From Francisella sp. LA112445 (GTDB lineage Bacteria; Pseudomonadota; Gammaproteobacteria; Francisellales; Francisellaceae), in contig NZ_CP041030.1 of the NCBI RefSeq assembly GCF_012224145.1, positions 124,001 to 188,000 on the forward strand: DNA of 64,000 nt, read 5' to 3'. The translations under genes were made by a program, and so were the position numbers. The notes under the pieces are model-generated. The model did no database searches, was not told the DNA's origin, and saw nothing but the letters and a program-made list of their open reading frames with translations. This document shows, piece after piece, positions 27,634 through 36,444 of the stretch. Every line of letters begins with the position of its first letter. Position 1 is the stretch's first letter.

Positions 27634-28161
27634 CTATTGTTTTAGCCATGCTAGTTGGATAAACAAGAATAAAGCTGAATATATACCCATGAAAATAAAT
27701 GGCATATATATTTCTAATATTCTGATAGGTTTAAATGAGCCTTTCTCTTCAGCGATATGTTCTTCTGTTAGCCATACTCTTGAAGGTAGGCGTCTTTCTA
27801 AAGAAGGGACGATACTATTTTTAATTTGTATATGGTGTCTGAAAAATCTAATAATTTTCCACCAAGCATAGCAGAAAACGAGTCCAGCAAAATAAGGAAT
27901 AGAAATTAACACTGCTGAAGGAGGGTTTTCAACATTAATATTATTACTAATAGCTAGAGCAACAATACCAACTAATATTAGGTTAAAAACTAAGAAGAAA
28001 AGGTTTATAACTATTCTTCTATATCCTGTTCTATCAGTTAACTCTACATAGATTCTATATTGCTCAATCAATAGAGCATTATATTGCTCGTTTGATAAGT
28101 TGTTTTCATCTTCATTACTCCACAACTTGTCTTGGATTTCTTTATGACTTATCTTTTCCAT
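27634..28161 (-). CDS. ripA: RipA-like cytoplasmic-membrane protein
   Basis: A 175-residue protein with a charged N-terminal ~45 residues, two strong transmembrane helices (about 47-70 and 82-102), a polar loop and a third hydrophobic C-terminal segment. Size, membrane topology and position next to tsaC and rpsA match RipA of Francisella, a cytoplasmic-membrane protein needed for growth inside host cells and for pH-dependent adaptation. Its biochemical role is not known from sequence. The IS lies about 240 bp beyond its 3' end. The symbol relies on context and memory of the family. Confidence 0.78.
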   Translation of the reverse strand: MEKISHKEIQDKLWSNEDENNLSNEQYNALLIEQYRIYVELTDRTGYRRIVINLFFLVFNLILVGIVALAISNNINVENPPSAVLISIPYFAGLVFCYAWWKIIRFFRHHIQIKNSIVPSLERRLPSRVWLTEEHIAEEKGSFKPIRILEIYMPFIFMGIYSALFLFIQLAWLKQ

Positions 28162-28250
28162 TTTTTTCCTTTAACTTATAACTCTAAATAGTTTAACAAA
28201 GTAATGCTATTACATTTTTAGTAATTTATCAAACTATAAATCACTAGCAG

Positions 28251-28793
28251 CTACCTTATCCTTTGACCTGTAATTATATCAATAATTCTAGATGGTTGCG
28301 ATGCTTTTACTTGAGTTTCTAATACATAAATATCTGGGAATGTCTTAGATATATTCTCAGCATTGTTAATAAAATCCTGACCAGAGATATTTGCACTAGT
28401 AGATATGATAGCATCATCAATACTTGAGCATATTTGACTAACTATAGTTGTGTCTACTAGGCGTATGGCAATAGTTGGTTTGCCACCTGTTAGCCATTGG
28501 ATACTTTCTTTACCAGGGACAATCCATGTAGTAGGAGTATCTTGTTGTGTAGATATTTTTCTAATCTGTTCTGTAGTAAGTGATGTTGTATCAACATATT
28601 TTAGTAGATGCTTATAATCATGAGATATTATAATGAACCCTTTACTAGAGTCTCTTTTTTTTAGATTTATAACCTTGTTGACGGCACCTTTAGATAGTTT
28701 ACAACTAAGACCATATACAGTATCAGTAGGTATGCTGACAACTTTGTTATCTTTTAGCTCGGCATTAATGATTTGTATATTATCAGTAAGCAT
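28251..28793 (-). CDS. tsaC: Threonylcarbamoyl-AMP synthase TsaC (YrdC family)
   Basis: A 180-residue YrdC-domain protein that makes threonylcarbamoyl-AMP for t6A37 modification of ANN-decoding tRNAs. It begins with the PTDTVYGLSCKL nucleotide-binding motif, followed by NLKKRDSSKGFIIIS and AIISTSANISGQDF. Length equals the short TsaC type without a Sua5 domain. It lies between rpsA and ripA on the same strand, with a terminator-like hairpin separating it from rpsA. Confidence 0.95.
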   Translation of the reverse strand: MLTDNIQIINAELKDNKVVSIPTDTVYGLSCKLSKGAVNKVINLKKRDSSKGFIIISHDYKHLLKYVDTTSLTTEQIRKISTQQDTPTTWIVPGKESIQWLTGGKPTIAIRLVDTTIVSQICSSIDDAIISTSANISGQDFINNAENISKTFPDIYVLETQVKASQPSRIIDIITGQRIR

Positions 28794-28841
28794 ATTTTTA
28801 CTAGTAAAATATTTTAGTGAGTGTAATTTTAGTCGATTTTA

Positions 28842-28881
28842 GAAATAAAAAAACCTATAAGCTAAAAATAACTTATAGGTT
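28842..28881 (-). terminator. Rho-independent terminator of rpsA
   Basis: AACCTATAAG (28852-28861) and CTTATAGGTT (28872-28881) form a perfect 10-bp stem with a 10-nt loop. On the minus strand the stem is followed by a T-rich tract (28851-28842), the correct orientation for ending rpsA 33 bp beyond its stop. Confidence 0.85.
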
Positions 28882-28913
28882 AAGTAGATTTAATGTTTAG
28901 CAGTTTTAGATTC

Positions 28914-30587
28914 TTACTTCTTGCTTAGTTGCTCTTTGATAAGGTCACCAAGAGTAGTAGGAGTCATTTGTTCTACTTTGTAGTTAGATTTACCAGCAGC
29001 TGCTGTGTTATCTTCATCAACAGCTTTGATAGAAAGAGCTATGCTTCTCTTCTTAGCATCGATATTGATAATTCTAGCTTCTACTTCTTGACCTTCGCTT
29101 AACTCATCACGAACATCTTTCGTATGATCAACTGATACTTCAGCAATTCTGATGAAACCATCAATATTGTTTTCTTCGTCAAGCATAACAACAGCACCAT
29201 TTTCTTGTACTTTAGCTACTGTACCTTTCACTAAAGAACCTTTAGGGTGGATGTTGATGAAGTTTTTGAACGGATCTTCAGAAAGTTGCTTCATGCTAAG
29301 AGCGATTCTTTCAAGATCAGTGTTTACAGAAACTAATACAGCTTCTACATCATCACCTTTCTTAAGCTCTTTGATAGCTTTAGCAGGGTTATCCCAAGCA
29401 ACATCTGAGATATGTACAAGACCATCTATGCCACCTTCAAGTCCGATAAATACACCAAACTCAGTGATTGATCTGATTTTACCAGTAACTTTATCACCTG
29501 TTTTGTAGTTTTTATCAAATTCGCTCCAAGGATTAGGTCTGCATTGCTTGATACCTAGAGATATTCTGTGCTTGTCAGCATCTAGCTCAAGTACGATAAC
29601 TTCAACTTCTTGACCGATTGATACAGCTTTATGAGGGTTAACATTTTTGTTAGTCCAATCCATTTCTGAAGTATGAACTAGGCCTTCGATACCTTCTTTA
29701 AGCTTAACAAAACAACCGTAGTCAGTGATGTTAGTCACAGTACCCATTAGCTTAGCACCTACAGGAAGCTCATTAGCAATATTTAACCAAGGATCTTCAC
29801 CAAGTTGCTTGATACCTAGAGATATTCTTTGCTTATCTTTGTCAAACTTGATTACTTTAACGTCGATTTCTTGACCTATAGATAGTACATCTGTAGGGTG
29901 GCTGATTCTGCTCCAAGAAATATCTGTAATGTGTAATAGACCATCAACACCACCAAGATCAATAAACGCACCGAAGTCTGTGATGTTTTTAACGATACCT
30001 TTAAGTACAGTACCTTCAGAGATTTTCTCTAGCATAGCGTCTCTATCACCAGAGTTGTTCTCTTCGATAACAGCTTTTCTAGAAACAACGATGTTATTTC
30101 TCTTAGTATCTATCTTAACAACTTTTAACTCGATGTCTTTTTCTTCTAAGTGAGCTACATCTTTGATAGGTCTTGTATCAACTAATGAACCAGGTAAGAA
30201 AGCTCTAAGACCTTCTACATCCATAGTATAACCACCACGTACGTGATTAGTGATTCTACCAAGAACAGTTTCATTATTTTCGAAAGCGTTTTCGATTCTG
30301 TCCCAAAGCTCGATTTTCTTCGCTTTGTCTCTTGATAGTCTAGTTTCACCGCAGCTGTTATCTAAAGCTTCTAGAACAACGTTGATTTTATCACCAACAG
30401 CTACTTCTAGTTCACCATCGTTATTTTTTAAAGAAGCTACAGGGATGAAAGACTCTGACTTAAGACCAGCGTCAATCATTGCAAATTCTTTATCTATACT
30501 AACAACAGTTGCTTCGATGATTTTACCTATTCTCATCTCTGTTTGTTTTAGAGATTGTTCAAATAGTTCTTTGAAATTTTCTGACAT
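28914..30587 (-). CDS. rpsA: 30S ribosomal protein S1
   Basis: The frame is open from 30638, but the ATG at 30587 gives 557 residues, the exact length of E. coli S1, and begins MSENFKELFEQSL. Six S1 OB-fold repeats follow, with the later ones carrying the recurring ITDFGAFIDLGGVDGLLHIT-type motif. S1 binds mRNA leaders and brings them to the 30S subunit. Internal repeats are similar enough to create several long antisense frames that are not genes. The gene is divergent from tadA, with about 147 bp between starts. Confidence 0.97.
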   Translation of the reverse strand: MSENFKELFEQSLKQTEMRIGKIIEATVVSIDKEFAMIDAGLKSESFIPVASLKNNDGELEVAVGDKINVVLEALDNSCGETRLSRDKAKKIELWDRIENAFENNETVLGRITNHVRGGYTMDVEGLRAFLPGSLVDTRPIKDVAHLEEKDIELKVVKIDTKRNNIVVSRKAVIEENNSGDRDAMLEKISEGTVLKGIVKNITDFGAFIDLGGVDGLLHITDISWSRISHPTDVLSIGQEIDVKVIKFDKDKQRISLGIKQLGEDPWLNIANELPVGAKLMGTVTNITDYGCFVKLKEGIEGLVHTSEMDWTNKNVNPHKAVSIGQEVEVIVLELDADKHRISLGIKQCRPNPWSEFDKNYKTGDKVTGKIRSITEFGVFIGLEGGIDGLVHISDVAWDNPAKAIKELKKGDDVEAVLVSVNTDLERIALSMKQLSEDPFKNFINIHPKGSLVKGTVAKVQENGAVVMLDEENNIDGFIRIAEVSVDHTKDVRDELSEGQEVEARIINIDAKKRSIALSIKAVDEDNTAAAGKSNYKVEQMTPTTLGDLIKEQLSKK

Positions 30588-30734
30588 TTTTTTGATTTCC
30601 ATTTCCAGTGTGGTTGGTTTAACATGGTTTGCTAACACCCACTGGCTTTATTAAAAAGCATTAGCAAACAATTTTGTAATGTATAATATTATCTAAGAGA
30701 TATCTTTTGTTCAAGGAAAATATAAATTTATTTT

Positions 30735-31199
30735 ATGTCAAGTGACTTTGAAAAACATAATTTTTTTATGCAAAAAGCATATGAACAAGCTCTTTTAGCC
30801 TATAGTGCTGGTGAAGTACCTATTGGGGCTGTAGTGGTTGATCAGAGTGATCAAATATTAGCTCAAGCATATAATCAGACTATCACATTAAATGATCCTA
30901 CTGCCCATGCAGAGATATTAGCACTAAGAGAAGCTGCTCGGCAGTTGAATAATTATAGATTAGTTGATACAAAATTGTATGTTACTTTAGAGCCATGTAT
31001 AATGTGTTTTGGTGCTTTAATTCAGGCAAGAGTTTCTGAATTGGTTTATGCTTGTGATGATACTCGTGTTGGGGTTACATCAATACAGCAGCTGCACCAA
31101 AGTAAAGGTTTTAACCATAAGTTTGAGATAATTAATGGTGTGATGAATCAACAATGTGGAGAGCTTTTAAGAAAGTTTTTCAGAGAAAGAAGAAAATAA
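30735..31199 (+). CDS. tadA: tRNA-specific adenosine deaminase TadA
   Basis: A 154-residue cytidine-deaminase-fold enzyme that converts A34 to inosine in tRNA-Arg(ACG). The zinc site is complete: HAE in DPTAHAEILAL and PCIMC in LEPCIMCFGAL. The N-terminal FMQKAYEQALLAYSAGEVPIG segment is typical. It ends 4 bp before ddl, so it may be transcribed with the division block. Confidence 0.96.
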   Translation: MSSDFEKHNFFMQKAYEQALLAYSAGEVPIGAVVVDQSDQILAQAYNQTITLNDPTAHAEILALREAARQLNNYRLVDTKLYVTLEPCIMCFGALIQARVSELVYACDDTRVGVTSIQQLHQSKGFNHKFEIINGVMNQQCGELLRKFFRERRK

Positions 31200-31203
31200 G
31201 TTT

Positions 31204-32091
31204 ATGAGCAAAGAAAAAATAGTTGTTTTATATGGTGGCGATTCTCCTGAAAGGGAAGTATCTTTAAATTCTGGAAAAGCTGTCTTAGATTCATTGCTAA
31301 GTCAAGGTTATAATGCTGTAGGGCTAGATGCTAGCTCAAAAGAGTTAGTATCAAAGCTTTTAGAACTAAATCCTGATAAGTGTTTTATTGCTTTACATGG
31401 TGAAGATGGTGAGAATGGTAGAGTTTCTGCATTGTTAGAAATGTTAGGTATCAAGCACACTAGCTCAGGGATGAGATCTTCTGTAATTACGATGGATAAA
31501 ATGATCTCTAAAGAGATTTGGATGCATCATCGTATGCCAACACCAATGGCAAAAGTACTTACTAATAAGTTAGTAAGTGAAGATGAGATAAGCTTTCCGG
31601 TAGCTGTTAAGCCAAGTAATGGTGGTTCAAGTATAGCTACATTTAAAGTTAAAAAACTAGATGAGTTAAAACCTGCATATGAAGAAGCTTCTAAATATGG
31701 TGAAGTAATGGTTGAACAATGGGTCACAGGTAAGGAAATAACTGTGGCCGTGGTTAATGATCAGGTTTTTTCATCTGTGTGGATTGAACCATTAAACGAA
31801 TTTTATGACTATGAGTCTAAGTATAGCGGTAAATCAGTATATCACTGCCCAAGTGGCTTATGTCAGGAAAAAGAACTAGAAGTTCGCCAACTAGCTAAAA
31901 GAGCATATGATTTATTAGACTGTAAGGGGCATGCAAGAGTTGATTTTATCTATGCTGATGGAGAGTTTTATATTATGGAAATAAACTCTTCTCCAGGAAT
32001 GACCGAAAATAGTCTTTCGCCAAAATCTGCAGCTGCAGAAGGTGTTAGTTTTGATGATTTGGTTAAACTAATAATAGAACAGGCAAGATGA
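31204..32091 (+). CDS. ddl: D-alanine--D-alanine ligase
   Basis: A 295-residue ATP-grasp ligase making the D-Ala-D-Ala terminus of peptidoglycan precursors. It starts VLYGGDSPEREVSLNSG and has the ATP-grasp loop KPSNGGSSIATFKV and the metal site FYIMEINSSPGMTENS. It is the short DdlB type found in division clusters and overlaps ftsQ by 4 nt. Confidence 0.96.
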   Translation: MSKEKIVVLYGGDSPEREVSLNSGKAVLDSLLSQGYNAVGLDASSKELVSKLLELNPDKCFIALHGEDGENGRVSALLEMLGIKHTSSGMRSSVITMDKMISKEIWMHHRMPTPMAKVLTNKLVSEDEISFPVAVKPSNGGSSIATFKVKKLDELKPAYEEASKYGEVMVEQWVTGKEITVAVVNDQVFSSVWIEPLNEFYDYESKYSGKSVYHCPSGLCQEKELEVRQLAKRAYDLLDCKGHARVDFIYADGEFYIMEINSSPGMTENSLSPKSAAAEGVSFDDLVKLIIEQAR

Positions 32092-32771
32092 TCGGCGCTA
32101 CACGAAAGTTTCTAATATTAGGTTTGATATTGTTGATACTACTTGGTGTAGTAATATATGTTGCCACTAAAACCGATAGGTCAATTTCAAGAGTTGATGT
32201 TGTTTCTAATGATGGTTTGGTTTATATATCAAAGCAAGATTTAATAAATAAGGTCGATAAGCTTAGTAATAAAGAGTGGTTTAATGTTGATACAGATAAT
32301 ATAGAAAAGTACCTTCACTCATTTAAAGGGGTTGATTATACCTTAGTAAAAAAAGTATGGCCATCAACACTTGTTATATATTTATATGACCATAAGCCTA
32401 TAGCTTATTGGAATAATAGTGAAATTCTATTAGATAATATGGATATTATCGCTCCTCAAGTTTTTAGTTATGATGGAGATCTTCCTTATATAGAAAGTAG
32501 TGATAATGATAACAAAGACTATATTTATGAAACCTATCAAGAGTTAAATGCCATTGCTAAACAGAACGGTACAGAAATAATAAAGATTTATTATAGTGGT
32601 AACCAGTTTAGTCTGTTACTTGCTAATGATATGAAAGTTGTTTTGGGTTCAAAAAAATTACGCTCTAGGTTAGAGTTGTTCTTTAAATCATATCAAAAAG
32701 TAAAAGATTATAAGTCAGCAAAATATTTTGATATGCGTTATAGTGATGGGTTCGCTGTAAAGTATAAATAG
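32088..32771 (+). CDS. ftsQ: Cell division protein FtsQ
   Basis: A 227-residue bitopic protein: a short cytoplasmic tail, one transmembrane helix (about 8-28), then a POTRA domain (VDVVSNDGLVYISKQDL) and a beta domain with VKKVWPSTLVIYLYDHKPIAYWN. FtsQ links early and late divisome proteins together with FtsB and FtsL. Its position between ddl and ftsA is classic. The ATGA overlap with ddl indicates coupling; a 107-bp gap follows before ftsA. Confidence 0.93.
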   Translation: MIGATRKFLILGLILLILLGVVIYVATKTDRSISRVDVVSNDGLVYISKQDLINKVDKLSNKEWFNVDTDNIEKYLHSFKGVDYTLVKKVWPSTLVIYLYDHKPIAYWNNSEILLDNMDIIAPQVFSYDGDLPYIESSDNDNKDYIYETYQELNAIAKQNGTEIIKIYYSGNQFSLLLANDMKVVLGSKKLRSRLELFFKSYQKVKDYKSAKYFDMRYSDGFAVKYK

Positions 32772-32878
32772 AAAAGATGCTTATGCTATTGGTTTTCTAT
32801 GATTATCAGCTTATAATGTAATATAAGTGTATATTATAAATAAAAAATATCTGTCTTTTTTAGATTGGGGCTAAATAA

Positions 32879-34141
32879 ATGAGTTTTGGGAATGATAATT
32901 TTTGTGCAGTTGATCTAGGATCTCACAAAGTCACTGTTGCGATAGGTCAGCTTGCAGAAAATAATAGTATAAAAATACTGGGTGTGAGTCAAAAAAGATC
33001 CAAAGGTATAAAGCAAGGTTCAGTAATTAACCTTGAAATGGCTATGGAGACGTTAAATGCTGCTTTAGATGAAGCCAAGAGTATAGCTGGTGTTGATGTC
33101 AGGGAATTAACTTTAGGAATAAGTGCTCCTAGTATTGCAGGTTTTAACTCGTATGGTCTAGCAGCAGTAGACAATGGTGAGGTTAGTATGGAAGATCTTG
33201 CTATGGCAATAAAAACTGCAAAAGCTGTACCTATGTCTGCAGATACTGAGATGCTACATGTGTTACAAAGAGATTATATCGTAGATGGCCAATCTGGTGT
33301 TACAGAGCCAATTGGTATGTTTGCGGTTAGACTAGAATCTAACGTACATATTATAGTAGCATCTTCACGCTTGTTACAGAATGTCAGAAAATGCGTCTCA
33401 AACTGTGGCTATAAGATAAGTAGTTTAGTAGTTGAACATCTAGCAGCAAGTAGTGCAACTCTTACAGAGAATGAAAAAGAAATGGGAGTTTGTTTGGTTA
33501 ACCTTGGAGCAGACTCAACAAGTTTTTCTGTATTCTCAGAAGGTGGAATTTGCTATACATCTAGTATTACAACTGGTGGTAGTAATATCTCTTCAGATGT
33601 CTCAAAAGTGTTTAGGCTTCCTATAGAAGCAGCAGAGAGCTTAAAGTTGCAGTATGGTTATGCAGCGAGCAAATATCTTAAAAACCCAGATGAGAAAATA
33701 GATATACCAAACTCTCTAGGTAATGCTAAAAAAAGGATATCACTACAGGATTTATCATTAGTTATAGAAGCTAGAGTTGAGGAAATATTTGAGGCCCTGT
33801 ATAGAGAGCTAGATCAAAACCGTTTACTTGATGTTATATCATCAGGTATCGTGTTTACTGGCGGTGGAGCTAAACTGAAAGGTCTGGCTAGATTGGCTGA
33901 AGATATGTTTAAGCTACCTGTAAGAGTTGGTGGACCAATAGAGGTTAGCGGTGCAAATGAAGTTGTGCACAATCCTTCTTACTCAACAGTTGTTGGGTTA
34001 TTAAAGTATGCTTCTGAAAATGCTCAAGTGAGTTCTGAGCAAAGTGTTGATGAAGATATGATAGAGATTGATGAAGACACAGGTAAGTCTAAGAAAAAGA
34101 TAATGTCATCTGTAAAAGGATGGTTTTCGAATAATTTTTAA
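32879..34141 (+). CDS. ftsA: Cell division protein FtsA
   Basis: A 420-residue actin-fold ATPase that anchors FtsZ to the membrane. The phosphate-1 motif is CAVDLGSHKVTVAIG, phosphate-2 lies in VCLVNLGADSTSFSVF and the adenosine motif in VFTGGGAKLKG. The C-terminus carries an amphipathic helix (IMSSVKGWFSNNF) for membrane binding. The 107-bp gap upstream suggests its own promoter; ftsZ follows after 45 bp. Confidence 0.97.
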   Translation: MSFGNDNFCAVDLGSHKVTVAIGQLAENNSIKILGVSQKRSKGIKQGSVINLEMAMETLNAALDEAKSIAGVDVRELTLGISAPSIAGFNSYGLAAVDNGEVSMEDLAMAIKTAKAVPMSADTEMLHVLQRDYIVDGQSGVTEPIGMFAVRLESNVHIIVASSRLLQNVRKCVSNCGYKISSLVVEHLAASSATLTENEKEMGVCLVNLGADSTSFSVFSEGGICYTSSITTGGSNISSDVSKVFRLPIEAAESLKLQYGYAASKYLKNPDEKIDIPNSLGNAKKRISLQDLSLVIEARVEEIFEALYRELDQNRLLDVISSGIVFTGGGAKLKGLARLAEDMFKLPVRVGGPIEVSGANEVVHNPSYSTVVGLLKYASENAQVSSEQSVDEDMIEIDEDTGKSKKKIMSSVKGWFSNNF

Positions 34142-34186
34142 GATATAAAAGGTTAGAAAAATAAATCTAAAGTAAAGGAGTATAAT

Positions 34187-35326
34187 ATGTTTGATTTTAA
34201 CGATTCAATGGTTTCAAGTGCCATAATTAAAGTTGTCGGTGTTGGTGGTGGTGGCGGTAACGCTGTACAACATATGTGTGAAGAGGTTTCTGACGTTGAA
34301 TTTTTTGCCTTAAATACAGATGGTCAAGCATTATCAAAATCAAAAGTTCAAAATGTGTTACAAATTGGTACTAACCTTACTAAAGGTTTAGGTGCTGGTG
34401 CAAATCCTGAAGTTGGTAAAAGAGCAGCTACAGAAGATAGAGCTAAAATTGAGCAGTTATTAGAAGGTGCTGATATGGTTTTCATCACTGCCGGTATGGG
34501 TGGTGGTACAGGTACTGGTGGTGCTCCTGTTGTTGCAGAAGTTGCAAAAGAAATGGGAATCCTTACAGTTGCTGTAGTTACAAAGCCTTTCCCATTTGAA
34601 GGCCCTAGAAGAATGAAAGCTGCTGAATATGGTATAGATGAGCTTACTCAGCATGTTGACTCTATAATTACAGTACCTAATGAAAAGCTTCTAAGCGTAC
34701 TTGGTAAAGGTGCATCTTTATTAGATGCATTTAATGCAGCGAATGATGTATTAGGAAATGCTGTAAAAGGTGTTTCTGAGCTAATTACTAAGCCAGGTTT
34801 AATCAACGTCGACTTTGCCGATGTTAGAGCTGTAATGACTGATATGGGTCTAGCTATGATGGGTATGGGTCAAGCAACTGGTGAAAATAGAGCAAGAGAA
34901 GCTGCAGAAGCTGCTATTTCAAGCCCTCTTCTAGAAGATATCAACTTAGATGGTGCTAAGGGTGTAATCGTAAATATTACAGCTGGTATGGACATGTCTA
35001 TTGGTGAGTTTGAAGAAGTTGGTGAAGTTATTAGATCATTTATTTCTGATGAAGCAATCGTGATAGCTGGTACTGTTATTGATCCAGATATGTCTGATTC
35101 TATGAATGTAACAGTTGTTGTAACTGGTATCGAAAAAGTTGCTATGAAGAAAGGCTTTGGTGTTGAGAAAAAACCTGCTACTAGCCAAGGTTCAAGCTTT
35201 TCAAGCAAGCCAAGTACTCCTTTCGTGAGAAATGATTCTGAAGTTTCAGGTTCTAATGATACATCAAAATCTGATTTTGGCTCAGCTGATAAATCAGATA
35301 TCCCTAGCTTCTTAAGAAGAAGATAA
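34187..35326 (+). CDS. ftsZ: Cell division protein FtsZ
   Basis: A 379-residue tubulin-like GTPase that forms the Z ring. The tubulin signature GGGTGTG is present ([14 protein letters not shown]), and the T7-loop residues lie in [10 protein letters not shown] linker rich in Ser/Asn/Lys precedes the C-terminal peptide DIPSFLRRR, which binds FtsA and other partners. A strong AAAGGAG at 34174-34180 stands 6 nt before the ATG. Confidence 0.98.
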   Translation: MFDFNDSMVSSAIIKVVGVGGGGGNAVQHMCEEVSDVEFFALNTDGQALSKSKVQNVLQIGTNLTKGLGAGANPEVGKRAATEDRAKIEQLLEGADMVFITAGMGGGTGTGGAPVVAEVAKEMGILTVAVVTKPFPFEGPRRMKAAEYGIDELTQHVDSIITVPNEKLLSVLGKGASLLDAFNAANDVLGNAVKGVSELITKPGLINVDFADVRAVMTDMGLAMMGMGQATGENRAREAAEAAISSPLLEDINLDGAKGVIVNITAGMDMSIGEFEEVGEVIRSFISDEAIVIAGTVIDPDMSDSMNVTVVVTGIEKVAMKKGFGVEKKPATSQGSSFSSKPSTPFVRNDSEVSGSNDTSKSDFGSADKSDIPSFLRRR

Positions 35327-35374
35327 TTTCTATATAAGTTTTTCTTTCAATTCATATAAATCAAATATATCGAC

Positions 35375-35418
35375 AATAGCCTAAAATCTTAGGTTATTCT
35401 ATATCAATATAGTTTTTT
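35375..35418 (+). terminator. Candidate terminator after ftsZ
   Basis: Two consecutive stems: AATAGCCTAA/TTAGGTTATT (35375-35384, 35389-35398, one wobble), then CTATAT-CA-ATATAG (35399-35412) followed by TTTTTT (35413-35418). Orientation fits termination of the ftsZ transcript. Confidence 0.6.
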
Positions 35419-35478
35419 GATATATATAATTTAAGTATTGGTATTTTTATATATAGATAACTTACTATAAGATTTTTG

Positions 35479-35537
35479 TGCTAAATTTATTTTAGCATGT
35501 GGTGATAAGTATAATTATTGCTTACTCTGTAGTGAGC
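35479..35537 (+). promoter_or_regulatory. Paired small hairpins in the lpxC leader
   Basis: TGCTAAA/TTTAGCA (35479-35485, 35491-35497) and GCTTACT/AGTGAGC (35520-35526, 35531-35537, one wobble) lie 32-90 nt before the lpxC ATG. They could shape the leader RNA or be operator-like. No known element is recognised. Confidence 0.35.
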
Positions 35538-35568
35538 TAATTTATATCTATAATTAAAGAGGTTAAGA

Positions 35569-36426
35569 ATGAAGCAAAAAACAATAGCAAATCAGTTTTC
35601 TGTAACAGGTATTGGCTTACACTCTGGAGTAGATGTTTCTATGACAGTTAAGCCAGCAGATATTAATACAGGTGTAGTATTTCGTAGAGCAGATTTAAAT
35701 CCTGCTGTTGATATTAAAGTAACACCTTTTAATATTAAGGAAGCTGTTATGTGTACTCTTTTGACAAAAGAGGGTGATCAAAACCTAGCTGTATCAACAA
35801 TAGAACACTTAATGTCAGCACTTGCTATGTTTGAAGTGGATAATGTACTTGTTGAAGTCAATGCTCCAGAACTTCCTGTTATGGATGGTAGCTCTTATGA
35901 ATTTACGCAACTTTTAAAAGAGGTTGGAGTAAAAGAGCAAAGCGAAGATAGAAAAGGGATTAGAATCTTAAAGCCTATAAGAGTTGAGCATGAGGATAAG
36001 TTTGCTGAAGTTTTGCCTAGCGATACTCTTAAATATGAATTTAAAATACAGTGGGATCATCCGGTAATTGCTGCGACTAATGATCATATCGTATTTGAGT
36101 ATAATCTTGATGAGTATATTAAGATGGTATCAAAAGCTAGAACATTTGGCTTCTATGAGCAGCTTGCATACCTACATCAAAACAATCTTGCAAAAGGAGC
36201 ATCTTTAGATAATGCAGTAGGTATTAGTAATGAAGGTGTCCTTAATGAAGGCGGTTTACGCTATGATGATGAGTTTGTTAGACATAAGCTTTTAGATGCT
36301 ATTGGTGACTTCTATGTTGGAGGTTATATCTTGGGTCATTTCAACTGCTTTAAGTCAGGTCATACTCTTAATAATAAACTTCTACATGCAATCTTTGCTG
36401 ATAAAAGTGCATGGGAGTATATTTAA
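35569..36426 (+). CDS. lpxC: UDP-3-O-acyl-N-acetylglucosamine deacetylase
   Basis: A 285-residue zinc amidase performing the committed step of lipid A synthesis. The zinc ligands are His in STIEHLMSAL and His and Asp in FVRHKLLDAIGD; a late catalytic His lies in FKSGHTLNNKL. It is somewhat shorter than the E. coli enzyme (305). AGAGG precedes the start. Its place after ftsZ is the common proteobacterial order. Confidence 0.97.
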   Translation: MKQKTIANQFSVTGIGLHSGVDVSMTVKPADINTGVVFRRADLNPAVDIKVTPFNIKEAVMCTLLTKEGDQNLAVSTIEHLMSALAMFEVDNVLVEVNAPELPVMDGSSYEFTQLLKEVGVKEQSEDRKGIRILKPIRVEHEDKFAEVLPSDTLKYEFKIQWDHPVIAATNDHIVFEYNLDEYIKMVSKARTFGFYEQLAYLHQNNLAKGASLDNAVGISNEGVLNEGGLRYDDEFVRHKLLDAIGDFYVGGYILGHFNCFKSGHTLNNKLLHAIFADKSAWEYI

Positions 36427-36444
36427 TAATTTACTCTGACTCTC

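Noticed and set aside
27587-27871. Plus-strand frame antisense to the ripA-like gene
   Set aside because: It overlaps a recognised membrane-protein gene and its own sequence has no domain pattern or ribosome site.
29152-30654. Several long plus-strand open frames opposite rpsA
   Set aside because: They mirror the S1 repeats in the antisense strand, are Ser/Thr/Leu-rich without ribosome sites, and match no family.
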